From positions 84,916-148,915 of the forward strand of contig JASANG010002536.1 of the NCBI GenBank assembly GCA_030248215.1: a stretch of DNA of 64,000 nt, read 5' to 3'. Below are positions 10,570 through 21,218 of this stretch, piece after piece. Made by a program: the position numbers and the translations under genes. Below the pieces are notes generated by a model. The model did not search any database, was not told the DNA's origin, and worked only from the letters and a program-made list of their open reading frames with translations. This stretch comes from Enoplolaimus lenunculus. Lineage: Eukaryota > Nematoda > Enoplea > Enoplida > Thoracostomopsidae. Within the stretch, counting starts at the first letter, position 1; each line of letters starts with the position of its first letter.

Positions 10570-11900
10570 ATTGCGATAGTATGGTGGGACGTTACGACGG
10601 CAGCGAGGTGACACGGGCCAATGAACTCATCGAAATTTTACAGTGTAAAGCCGCTTACACACTGCTCCAACAACGTTTAAAATGTTCAGATTTTGGTATA
10701 ACTTACGCTTGGGATTTATGCTTAGACTTAAGCATAGCATTTGGCATAATGTAAGCTTGTGGTGATTGAGTACGTGTACGAGTCTTTTCAATATTGGTTC
10801 TTAGCAGCATGAAACCTACCTGACCAAGTGCTGATATTCTAAATATGTCAACCCTCATCTGAGAATGGACCTAAATATCATTATATTGACTTTTTGTATA
10901 GTCATCCACGCCTGACTTGATGTGGCGTGCAGCCACCACGCTACAACATTCTTTCAGCGTAGCTAGCCGCCACAATAGATGACTACCGAGTCGTGTGCAA
11001 CTACAACACTAATGAAAATATTTCATTTCTGATATTAAGTTTAAATTCAAACTTTTATTGGCGTTGAATCAAACGGCAAGTTGTTTATCAGTTGAAGGAA
11101 TTGGCACTGCTGTATCGAAAAATGAAAATACAATAATATTTTGATATAACACATGTAGCCTGCTGTTCGCAAAAATGACAGAGCGACTCACAGAATGAGC
11201 ACAAATGGCGATAAGATTTATTTCATGTTTGAGTACCTAATGATTTTGGAAAAAGATTGCTTTTACGGAAACTTAAAAAAGGATAGAAACACGGAGTAAT
11301 CTCGCCAGACAGACAGCCAGAAGCCCAAATTTTTTCAATCTCTGAAGGAACAAACAGGTTTTTTTGTTTTTTTTAGTTTTCTTTTTAGAATTATAGCTTG
11401 ATTTCATGTATATAATTCAAAATCCTGAATTACAATACAAAGCTTAACGCGATGCTGTTATTACTTTCAGTACCCTGATGAATAACTTCTCGCGTGGTTA
11501 ATTTTAAAGTTATAGAATGAATACGTATTCAAAAATTGGTATATACCTGTTTGAAACCAAATTTTAAATTAGAAGAAATTTTGATTCGCAAAAACTACAA
11601 ATTTATTATTATTCAAAACCTAAATATATCAACCATATCAAAAAATTTCAAAAGTTGTTGTGTTTTTGAAACCCAAACGCTGAATTCCAACCAGGTTGAT
11701 TTTCTAAAAGTTGGCGCCTTCCATCCGCTCCGAATTTTTTCCAATTTTTGAAGAAGTTTTTCCTAAGACATATAAATCCTTATAGTTCGAACTGCACATA
11801 TATGTTAAAGTTTAAAAGTGTTTACTACAACACGCGATTAGGCATACAGTCATTAGGCCAATCCAAAGACTGACGGATGTATTTCTATTAATAACTAAAG
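10570..11900. other. AT-rich intergenic stretch, no gene seen
   Basis: No supported exon. Short T-rich and A-rich runs only. Confidence 0.4.
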
Positions 11901-11904
11901 CCTA

Positions 11905-12128
11905 AAGCCCGTATTCCCAAATGTGTGCAGCACCTATCACCAGTTGGTGATAGGTCTTGTAACTTTTGAACCAGAGAATACTGAGGCTCAAAATTCAGAA
12001 CATTTTTCGCATTCGACTTGGTCTACTCTTGTACCAGTTTTGAGGTCCACAACTTGAATAGTTAGTGAGTTTTAAAACCCATCACTAACTGATAATAGTT
12101 GCTATACACATTTGAGAATATCGGCCCG
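11905..12128. mobile_element. TIR MITE, CACCAGTTGGTGATAGG family
   Basis: The ends GCCCGTATTCCCAAATGTGT and (inverted) GGCCGATATTCTCAAATGTG are inverted repeats. Just inside lie CACCAGTTGGTGATAGG and, near the other end, CATCACTAACTGATA. Related copies are at 14965 and 48455, and a truncated one is at 22137. No coding capacity. Confidence 0.65.
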
Positions 12129-12209
12129 AGTTGAGACAAATACACTTAAAAAATACCGCCATAGCTAAGAAGAACGTGTCCCTCCCCAACCAATATCCGG
12201 CCCAGTCCC

Positions 12210-12375
12210 GTAGCCCGCTTACTTTGCTAGGGGTAGGCTAAAAAAATTTTCAGAAGGGCATATTAGAGTTTTCATTGACTTACAAGCAAAGTTGAAAAAT
12301 TTCTACATGGACTCAAAATTTTTCCAAAAGTGAATGAACCCACCTGCCCCCCTTGGCAACGGACCCGATCCCGTC
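12210..12375. mobile_element. short TIR MITE (CCCGTAGCC ends), degenerate
   Basis: It begins CCCGTAGCCCG and ends in CCCCCCTTGGCAACGG. The interior matches the better copy at 17936 (ATTTTTTCAG, TTTTCAATGAGTTACA-like). Confidence 0.5.
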
Positions 12376-12689
12376 ATGATTACGTATTCGCAGAATACAG
12401 TGGGTGACCGGCAACCTACGTAAATATGAAATACTTATAGACCTAGAGACGCATTAAAAATTCATTTCTGTGTTTTGTTTTTAAAAATTCAAACTGCAGT
12501 TAAAATGGGTTTGTTCGCAATTAAAAAGTCTCACAAAATCAGCTGACCTAGTTTGTTTTAAACAAACATTTGCGTTGTTACCGTGAAAAAGAACAGTACA
12601 CCGTTCAGTTTTAAACTACATGTAGCTAAACTATACTGTGTTTTTTTGAATAAGGTTCAAATTGTATATACACTGTATAAATTCCAATA

Positions 12690-12905
12690 AGTTGATTTTA
12701 ACTCAGAATGCGTTGAATCACACAGCCTGAGTTAGGACTATCAGAACTCATAATTCTGAGTTAATTTAACTCGTTCTGATTTAATTAATCAACTCCCTCG
12801 GAATCAACTCAGTTCAGAGTGAGAATGAGCTCAACTCAGAGTGAGTAAAGGTTGACATTTCTTAACTCAAAAACAAGTAACTTTTCGTCTGATTTGATTA
12901 ATTAA
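12690..12905. mobile_element. diverged copy of the AACTCAGAGCGAG long-TIR MITE
   Basis: It shares AACTCAGAATGCGTTGAAT, CTCAACTCAGAGTGAG and many GAGTTAA motifs with the element at 9688, but its ends are worn. Confidence 0.45.
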
Positions 12906-12909
12906 CTCA

Positions 12910-14220
12910 TTGAAATTTACAGTGTACGTTTACAGGCTGATGCCATGAAAGGCATAATGTTAAATTTTTAAACAAATAAACCACTAAAAGGAAACTTTAA
13001 GGCGTGTTCGTGACGCCCGAGTGCGCTGCGCGAGATCTTAACGTTAAGTGCGCAACGTGGCAGATGCTCTGATGAACGCACTCGCATCGCTTGTTTCAGT
13101 TTAACACAAAACCGTACTCAGGCCCGTAGATAGTTTACCTTTCTAAAGGGGAGTTAAAAATTTTTTAGGAGTGGCAGACAATGGTTTGCGATGAGCTAAA
13201 GCAAGGTTGAAACTGTTTTTGCTAGAGGCATTAGTGTAAATTTGCCGAATTTCAGTGTATATGTACAGGCATTCTAAATAACTTGCTAATCTCACATGCC
13301 TGCTCTGTGTTGCATCGACTGCGTTATATATGATGGTAGCATATTTTAAGCTCAAAGGTACGCGCTATGATTGTCGGCGTGGTTCTAAACGTTCGGCAAA
13401 ATTTTTCAGAGTGCCACCCGATATAAAAATTATAATTTAAGTTACGTAGCTAATTTTTGTTACAAATAAAAGCAAGTTTTGGTTTAAACGAAATTCAGCT
13501 GCATAGCTCTTCAATGAGAATATAGCTTCTTAATCGTGTAGTTTCTTATAACTTTGCAGTCTACATACTGCGTGCCAAATTTACCATAAATTTTGACTAC
13601 GCAATTTTAGTTCTAAATTAATAATAAATTGTAATAAAAAATTGTTTTCATTTACTATCAGTCTGGCAAGCTGTTCGATCCCCGTTGGGATTCACACAAA
13701 ATAAGTTGCCCACTTTTTAGATCCGCTGCAAGGTTTCTAGTATACTTTCACAAAACTTGTATTTTTTGCATCATGGAGTGTCGTTGTCCGCTAATGCTTC
13801 CTATAAGGAAAGCTGACACCGATGGCGAGCAGACCACCGCGTTCGAACTGTACCCAATTTTTTTCAGCCGCGTTGCATGTGACAACAGCTAGCAACTAAT
13901 AGGATAATACGTCGCTAAGTATTTTCGACAAGCCGCGTGTGACAGTTTTAAGAGCTACCAAATAGGCATCTTGCGACTCTCAAAACGCATTAGTATGTGC
14001 AGGCTTCGTTTGGTTTTAACAACTTCCATATTTTAGGCTTTTTCGTTCGCTCCTGCATTCCGACAAAATGCTTCTAATTGCCGAGTTTGCAATTTTTGAA
14101 AGCTTAAAATCGTTGCTATGCGCCCTGAGGCGTAATGGTTGCTTATGATACAGCTAGTATTCCATATTCTATGTATTTGAGATAAAATATACTGCTGGTT
14201 ATGTTAGAAATTTGCTATGA
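12910..14220. other. intergenic stretch, no gene seen
   Basis: A fragment of the CCCGTAG MITE begins at about 13122. No supported coding exon. Confidence 0.4.
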
Positions 14221-14224
14221 ACAA

Positions 14225-14480
14225 TTGCATTATTGACCCCTTTCCACAGGAATAATTCTTATTTCATCTGAAATGTGTTCTCAAGACCGCTTTAACTCAG
14301 GATTCTCGGAAGGAACACGGCTATCACCGCATCAGATAATGAGTTTAATGTCCGAGTAGACTCTCACGTCTTGTAAAGATAATATTAAACATTGCACATT
14401 GTATATTATTTCGCGCACATTGTTGACGCTGGCTTGCTCATTGTTTATTTTAAGAAGGAATTTCATGTATTCGTGTGACC
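14225..14480 (-). mobile_element. heavily degraded TTAA/tRNA-like MITE
   Basis: It retains CCCCTTTCCACAG at the left and GAGTAGACTCTCACGTCTTG and TTAAACATTGCACA in the order seen in the reverse-oriented copies at 20115 and 48670. The tRNA-like boxes are no longer clear. Confidence 0.4.
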
Positions 14481-14964
14481 ACGCCTCGGATCAAAGGTGT
14501 TCTTAGTTGGAATTTTAAATAAGAAAAGTACGTTCAACGCAAGAGCATTTGAGTCACGCCTTGTTTACGTGGTACGTTCCTGCTTCTAATAGGATCACAA
14601 AACGCATATTGCAGTATAAAAGTTTCAAAGATGTTTTATTCCGCTAATACCATTGAAGCATGCAAATATTTACTAAAATTTTGAAAGTTTTAGACTGAAA
14701 AAGCGTATCAAATTGAACTTCCCAATTTTTAAAGCTTTGGATCTAGTTCATTGTTGTTATTTCAAATCAAGCAATTGTGGAACATCTGTAATAAAATAAT
14801 GTGGGACTTAAATGAGATTTACCACTAATCATGAACACAAATAACCTAATTTCTGTTGTTTCTATAAACGAAACGGAAGAAGACACTGGTTTCAGAAACG
14901 GAAACAGATATCCGGTTACACGTGATATCTGATGCATTTTGATAAATTTTACCTGAATATTTTC

Positions 14965-15155
14965 CAAAGCAGCAATCATCAGTTGGTGATAGGTGTTGTA
15001 GGTTTCGAACCAGTGAATACTGAGGTTCAAAATTCAGCATATTTGTCAAGTTTGATTTGCTCTACACGTGTACCAATTTTGACATCAGCAACTGTTATAG
15101 TTAGCGAGTTCAAAAATCTATTTCTAATTGGTTATTTACACATTTAAGAATACGG
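14965..15155. mobile_element. TIR MITE, CACCAGTTGGTGATAGG family, diverged
   Basis: ATCAGTTGGTGATAGGTGTT, then ACTGAGGTTCAAAATTCAGC and a right end ACACATTTAAGAATACGGCC follow the order of the copy at 11905. Confidence 0.55.
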
Positions 15156-15574
15156 CCATTGCCTTACGTAAAGACTAAGGTAGAGGTATAGGCTCTGGTT
15201 TAGGCTTAAAACAGCCCGCACATCGTATATATACTGGTATACCAAATCAAAGTCAGGATGAGATAAGATGCGAATAACTTTGCTTTATATGGTTTACTTG
15301 CAAAAATAGCAATAGCAACACCTTTGAATTAGTTTAGCATACAGTTTCTACATTGACATTATACGTTTCGCATGTCGGTTTTCTGCGTTTCAAGTGGCAT
15401 ATTAAGACAATTTTAACTGAAAAATGCATCAAAGAAGTCGAATTGCAAAAGTAGTTGTTTAGCAAAACAAATGTATATGTTTCTAAAATAAATAAATTTT
15501 AAGACAGTGAGGCTTACTAGCAAACTTTCTATATTAACCGCAAGGTGCAAATTTCGGATGATATATATGCTGAG

Positions 15575-15745
15575 TGCTGGACCGCAGCCAGCTCACTTGG
15601 TTAGGCGATTAAACATTTTTCAGGAGGGGCTCTCAAGGGGTTTCGATGTGTACCACAGGAAGGTTGCAAAAATTTCAGGAGTGGGCAGAATTGTTCCGAC
15701 CGAAGCTGTGCCCCCTAAGCCCCCCTCCTCTGGCTACGCGCCCGA
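15575..15745. mobile_element. short TIR MITE (CGTAGCC ends)
   Basis: The left end GCAGCCAGCTCACTTGG and right end CTCCTCTGGCTACGCGCC are worn inverted repeats, with TTTTTCAGGAGGGGCTCTCA inside as in the copy at 17936. Confidence 0.5.
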
Positions 15746-15749
15746 CTGT

Positions 15750-16300
15750 GTGCTTTATATTCATATCTGCATCGGCAAAGCCAGCAATTTGGTGTAGGGG
15801 TCGCTATACCAATTGTGTCTGTATTTAATTTTAAGGGTGGAAATGTGGCGGTCTGCGGCCACTTCACCCCTACGGCCCCAGCCCATTTCTTTAACCCAAC
15901 GCAAAACGTGCACGTGAACATCTGCCCCATTAAAATACAAGGCCTCGGGCAAACAACTACCTGAACCACGGAAGTTGTGGCTCTCTATTGCTGCCACTGC
16001 CACTGTGACCTTCCATGTCTCCATAGTATATTTAGTGTTGTGATAACGTTTAAATATGCTACTCAGCTGACGTGCAGGAATTTTTTCTCCATATTTAAAG
16101 TCGAATCGAATGATTTGCCTGTGATCAAAACAACCCGTGATCAGATTCTGATATCAATTCTAAACATTCAAATTTGTTTGTAAAAGGATGGAAGCATTTT
16201 AAACAGATGAATTTGAATTCTAATACGCCTCTGTAGCTTTGTAAATGGCATTAACAGAAGTGACAATAAAATATTGAAGAACACAGCGTTTGATTTATAT
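15750..16300. other. intergenic stretch, no gene seen
   Basis: Overlapping reading frames of 68-96 codons occur on both strands but lack start context, splice sites or recognisable motifs. Confidence 0.35.
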
Positions 16301-16309
16301 GGGTGATGG

Positions 16310-16401
16310 TTCATGTAAAGATCGGGGGTGCAACGTTTTTCTGTGGGACTCCAACAGAGTAAGCCTAGGCTTTAGACTAATTTTTTGCTTATAGGCATAT
16401 G
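16310..16401 (-). mobile_element. left half of a hAT-like MITE, interrupted
   Basis: It reads GGTTCATGTAAAGATCGGGG, then AACGTTTTTCTGTGGGACT and TTTAGACTAATTTTTTGCTT as in the copy at 20966. It stops where another family member begins at 16402, so it was probably cut by that insertion. Confidence 0.55.
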
Positions 16402-16538
16402 GGTCAATGTTACTTTAAAGGCCGTCCCATTTTCCCGGGACCGAAATGTTCCAGGAGTACCCGTCCCATTTTCCCGGGACAGCAATGTACCAGGAGTACA
16501 TTCAAAAAAATAGGACGGCCTTTATAGTAACATGGGCC
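16402..16538. mobile_element. short hAT-like MITE with internal 40-bp duplication
   Basis: The ends GGTCAATGTTACTTTAAAGG and (inverted) GGCCCATGTTACTATAAAGG match the family, and the flanks GGCATATG and GACATATT match at 6/8. Instead of a TTAGGC array the interior holds two copies of a ~40 bp unit with CCGTCCCATTTTCCCGGGAC and CAGGAGTAC. Confidence 0.65.
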
Positions 16539-16719
16539 GACATATTTATCAGGCTCAGAGGCTCGGATGATAGTTTTACAGACAGAAATTGTGTACGAAA
16601 TCAATCCTGATTTGTAGTAAATATTTGAACTGTAATTAGCTTTCTCAGAGGTAGGTAACTTAGCAAATTTGCGCTAAATTTAGATTCAAAGCACGATTTG
16701 TGCCTATACTAATCGTTCC

Positions 16720-17265
16720 TAAAGCCCTGTTCACCACTGCAAGATTTTGCAGAAAAAACTTGCACGTGCAACTTGCATACGCAAATTTGGTTACGATGCA
16801 GCTTTGAAGTTTTTGCAGCTCCAAATACTTCACAGAAATTCATGCCATTGAATTTAATTTCACGTGTTAACGCAGTTGCAAGTCGTTTGAATTTCTTGCA
16901 CCTGCATGTAGATTGGTCGATTAAAAATTGTGTTGCTGATCGTTTTGTGAATTAATTTAGACTTTTGATTTTATTCAAGAAGCTTGAATTAATTCAAATA
17001 TCAAACTTGTTTGATATTTCGCAGTCTGCTGCGATGGTGACTGGATTTGTTTTACAAAGCACTAAATAGACGGTGTACCGATATGAAAGCGTTTTCAAGT
17101 CATGAAATTTTGATCCAAGCCTTTTTACGTTTGAACGTTTCTTTCAGCTACAACTTGCAGCTGCAAGTTTTGTTGTAAAATTGATTCAGAGAACTTGCAG
17201 CTGCAAATTATTCATGATGAATATACGTCAACAAATAATTTACAGGTGTGAACAGCCTTGCATGT
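16720..17265. mobile_element. TIR MITE rich in CTTGCAGCTGCAA
   Basis: The left end AGCCCTGTTCACCACTG and the inverted right end AAGGCTGTTCACACCTG are inverted repeats. TGCAGCTGCAA-type palindromes recur inside (about 17155-17210) and again to the right at 17440, suggesting a second partial copy there. No coding frame. Confidence 0.55.
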
Positions 17266-17935
17266 CGAATAAAATCATCATCATTGGCTGAACTGCTAAT
17301 TTATAGCTTCTGTTTGATATTTGTTGCAGTTTTCTGCAAATTATTGAGATGAATTCATGTCAAGATTCAGATTGAAAGTGATGTACCAATGCAAACTCTT
17401 GCAAAGGCAAGAGTTTCGTGCCAGCTGAACAGGTTTTAAGTTCTTGCAGCTGCAAATTATTCAATGCAATTCATGCTATTTAATTATATTAACACCTGTG
17501 CAGTTTGTTTATAAAATCTTCTTTGTTTTGGCTAAGATCCCCATTTCTTGCAGCTAAAATTTCGTATTTTCAAGTTCATCATGGACCCGTTTGGTTTGGG
17601 GGGAGGGGGCGGAGCTCCCTATTTTGTAGGTTCGTCCAGCGCTAAGCCAGACACTGGCGTATCCAACTAAATTTAGAAAAATGAAAGGGTTTCTTTACCT
17701 ATAGGCCTACTAATTTAACGTGGAAAGTATAAACTCGCCAATTCTCATCAGAATAAGCGAAATGCTGTATAAAGTTCCTCCAGTTGGTATGTGCCACCAG
17801 TTTAGCCTTTTGTCGCATCACATTTATCACTTTCTTAGCGCCACCTCCCTTTAAGTTGAAATGTGCCCGCTTAAACTCGTTACCGAGCCATAAAACAGCA
17901 CAACAACAATAACAACTTTTGAATGAAGTAGGCCC

Positions 17936-18090
17936 GTAGCCAGCTCATTTTTCTGGGGGGCGGGGCTAAAATTTTTTCAGGAAGTGCATTCAAGGGTTTT
18001 CAATGAGTTACAGGCAAGGTTGAAAACTTTCTAAGGGGCTCCAGGTGGAGCTGAACCCCCTTGCCCCCTCATTTGGTTACGGGGCCGGAA
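17936..18090. mobile_element. short TIR MITE (GGCCCGTAGCCAGC ends)
   Basis: Left GGCCCGTAGCCAGC and right CTCATTTGGTTACGGGGCC are inverted ends around TTTTTTCAGGAAGTGCATTC and CCAGGTGGAGCTGAACCCCC. This is the best-kept copy of the family. Fragments lie at 12210, 13122, 15575 and about 52715. Confidence 0.6.
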
Positions 18091-18430
18091 TGAAGCTATA
18101 ATATATATATTTAGCGGCGTTCTTTATTATTTCTCTCAGGGCTGAACAAGTGTTTAAACTGGCATCTATTAACAATATTCACAGATACACAGAGCTCGGG
18201 AATATAAACAAGCAACACAGAGTACCAATTTACAGCGAAATAGGGTCCATCGCCCGGAACCCTGGTTAGACTACCTTTCGTAAACATTGTAATTCCTGTT
18301 TCATGCGACTGTACTTGGGATATAGTTTGAACAAATGTGAATGCAGCTGCGGTTGAAATATATCCAAGCATGCTATCAGTAAATGTGTCTCCACAAGTGG
18401 TAGTTAGGGTCCCGCTATACTGTTAATAAC

Positions 18431-18490
18431 GTCCGGCGCCGGTCATCGTCCGACATTGTTCGCAACCCTCGTATCGTCTGTCACCGTCAG
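18431..18490. repeat. fragment of a GC-rich palindromic repeat
   Basis: ACGTCCGGCGCCGGTCATCG and CTGTCACCGTCAGC match one arm of the GC-rich hairpin repeats at 39510 and 43912. Confidence 0.5.
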
Positions 18491-18939
18491 CAAGCCAGCA
18501 ATTCTTAGCAGATGCATCAGTGTTTTTGCACCAAAATAAGACACATCCGAGAAAACGCACCCATACTTCTCAGTTTGGGTATGTTGGGTCTGGAGTTTTA
18601 ACAGAGACTGCACATCCCTGTGGGAACGGTGCATGATTACGGTTTTGTCCGTTTCCATTTGATGTTAATAAAATTGCACTCATGAGAGCCTTTTTATATC
18701 ATATAAACGACTCCCAATCAGTAAAAAGAGTGGTAAGAGAATTTTCGTAAACGCCCGGTTCGTGTTGTGGTCCCGGTTTAGCAGATTTCGGTTTGCAGAT
18801 AGGTTTTGGTTGAACCCTGTTGAGCGCGTATGCAATCGGATTTTCGTGGAATACGTTCCATCTCTCAGTTTCTCGAGAAACGTAAAAAAGAAACTTCTGC
18901 GCACTGTAGATTAACCTTCTGGTGTTCTACAGATCCCAA

Positions 18940-19350
18940 GGTTCAACCGGAATTCCTGTTTTGGCCGGAATTCCTGCAAAAATTCAATTCCTGTTCCTGT
19001 TTCAGTTCCTGCATTTAAAGATGCAGGAACCGGAATTTTTACGGTTTTGTCGAAATTATGCCTAATCATTTAAAAATAGGACACTTTGTGTTTAAAAAAT
19101 TGTTAGTTCAACATGAATGTTTTTCCAATTACTTCAATTTTTTAAATACACTGTTTCAGTTGTGTTTTCGCAGAAAATAGCTCAAAATTTGCTTAAGCCG
19201 TTTTTTGGCAAAGTTTTCTGAAGAGTGCAACAGTAATTCGGTGATGAAAATTATTTCAAATTCCGGTTCCTGTTCCTGTTCCGGTTCCTGCAAAAAATTC
19301 AATTCCTGTTCCTGTTCCTGTTCCGACAAAATTTAGTTCCTGTTGGAACG
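18940..19350. repeat. TTCCTG-rich repeat, two blocks
   Basis: Two blocks (18948-19050 and 19258-19345) contain runs of TTCCTG/TTCCGG units and share ATTCAATTCCTGTTCCTGTT. The block pair may be the subterminal repeats of one old transposon, but clear termini were not found. Confidence 0.45.
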
Positions 19351-19893
19351 CTGACAGATCCACAAATGTTCTCGTTCGCTACGCCCACTTGTAAAAGTTT
19401 AACGTGACATATACTCTCAGAAATGAAAACTTGGCTACATCCCTGGACTGCACTAACGTTTGTCGCCTCGCGCATCAGTTAGCAATCATTTGAAATATGC
19501 TTTCATGATGCAGACTTAGTTATTGAGTGTAACAAATTTCCCAGTATGATATTTAATGAGCCGGAAATTAAAAGAATCTTATGTCAATAAAAGATAAAAA
19601 AACAAATATTTGGCTAAAAATATAATTTTTATAAGTAATTAACGTGAGTGCAATTGTTTACAATAGGGTGCATCTTGGGTTCACTTGGTATATTTGTTTT
19701 GCCGTCATCGCTACTTGACGCAGTTACGAACTGGAACATCCCAAATACCAATTGTAATGACTGCTGGACTGCAACTGAGACAAATAGGTTTTGAGGTATG
19801 ACATATACACGCACCACTCCAGCCATCTTTGTTCCGCTTTGGGTCCACAAATATGGTTTTTTGGTTTATAACTGCAATTAATGCGCAAAAAAC

Positions 19894-20063
19894 TGTCCAT
19901 GTAAAGATCAGGGACGTAAAGTTTTTCTGCGGGACTACCTTGAGTAAGCATATGTTTTAGACTGCGTTTGTGCTTTGGCTTAGGCTTTATGGCTTGAGCA
20001 AAAGCTCATTCTCACGGTTAGAATTAGGTTTTGGAATATAGCGGCACTGATCTACACACTGAT
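19894..20063 (-). mobile_element. hAT-like MITE with perfect 8-bp target duplication
   Basis: CAAAAAAC is repeated exactly on both sides (19886-19893 and 20064-20071). The left end TGTCCATGTAAAGATCAGGG matches the family and the right end is worn. Only a few TTAGGC-like hexamers remain. Confidence 0.75.
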
Positions 20064-20114
20064 CAAAAAACAAAGATAAAATGCTCTTATAGTACTAAGT
20101 AAGAATTTTTTTCA

Positions 20115-20386
20115 TTAACCGTTTCTCACATGAATATTTCTTATAAGATGTAATTTCAAGGTAAGATTCCATCCCCAGTCTTACGGGTGGGAGGCGTTTA
20201 CGATGACCACTGAGCTATAGAATCTAGACGCTCGAGCCCGAGTAGGCTCTCACGTCTTGTGGAGATTTTGCACTGCGCATATAGGTTATAATTGTTAAAC
20301 ACTGCTCACAGTGTGTGTATTGCTCGTACATTATTGTATTTAGTTGCTCATAGTATACTCCATGAGTGAAAGGGATATGCATCCAT
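20115..20386 (-). mobile_element. TTAA/tRNA-like MITE, diverged, reverse orientation
   Basis: It starts TTAACCGTTTCTCACATGAA and ends in CATGAGTGAAAGG, where the right TTAA is lost. The core still shows GGGTGGGAGGCG and ACCACTGAGCTATAG (the inverse of the A box region). The B box is eroded. Confidence 0.65.
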
Positions 20387-20965
20387 ACAGATGAAAAGTT
20401 TTAACACACAGGCTTTTTTGCAAGTGTCAAACAAATGCGTAACCAGAGGGGTTTAGGGGTCAACCACGGGTTTGCGATTTTTGACCAGAAACTTTCGGTT
20501 CCAGGGCAAGGTCAAACTTACACTTTTCAAGATATAACCGTAAGACGCTTGTCTGTGACTAACACAAACATTCCCTACTCTCGTGCTATAAACTAAAGTC
20601 TAGCAACCGTGCGAACAGCCAATATTAACATAGGCCACTGTATTCCAGCATTCCATCAACTGTAATTTTTTGTTCAGCTTTAAAAGATATTTTACTTGCA
20701 TTAGCGAAAAGTAATAATTTCAAAATGCTATATAATTCAAAAATACGAATTGCAAAGAAAAGTTACAATTATATAATCATTTCACGAATGTGCTTCAAAC
20801 TGAAATTTACATTAAAAACTAAGTTCTGAATTCTACAGGTATAGGACCTATATATCGGTATCGGTAAAATTAAGGTATTAGTATTTTAATTTATTATAAT
20901 TTATTATCGGTATATCTCTATTTTACAGTAACGGTTCTACGATATTTTATACCACTTGCAACTGT

Positions 20966-21110
20966 TTGCCCATGTAAAGATCAGGGGCGAAATTCTTTTC
21001 TGTGGGACTGCAATAGAGTAAGCTTAAGCTTTTGACTAATTTTTTTGCGAAGACTTACTAGGTTAGAAATGTGCTGACATTACTGTTACTGCCCTATTCT
21101 ATACAATGGC
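20966..21110 (-). mobile_element. hAT-like MITE about 110 bp upstream of the DEG/ENaC start
   Basis: Flanks GCAACTGT (20958-20965) and GCAATTGC (21111-21118) match at 6/8. The ends are TTGCCCATGTAAAGATCAGG and CTATACAATGGC. It sits in the promoter or 5' leader of the channel gene, so it could carry or disturb regulatory sites; this is inference only. Confidence 0.7.
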
Positions 21111-21218
21111 GCAATTGCTTATATTTAAAATTCTAGATAAAATAGCAATAGTTTCAGCATGATTTAAATAACTTAAAAAATTACCACAACGGTGCTTTCG
21201 GATCGCTAAAGCAACAAC

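Noticed and set aside
18111-19850. Minus-strand frames at 18111-18371, 18443-18658 and 19629-19850 as exons of one gene
   Set aside because: Some hydrophobic, gene-like stretches, but no consistent splice sites or phase, and one end lies in a repeat. They may be remains of a decayed gene.
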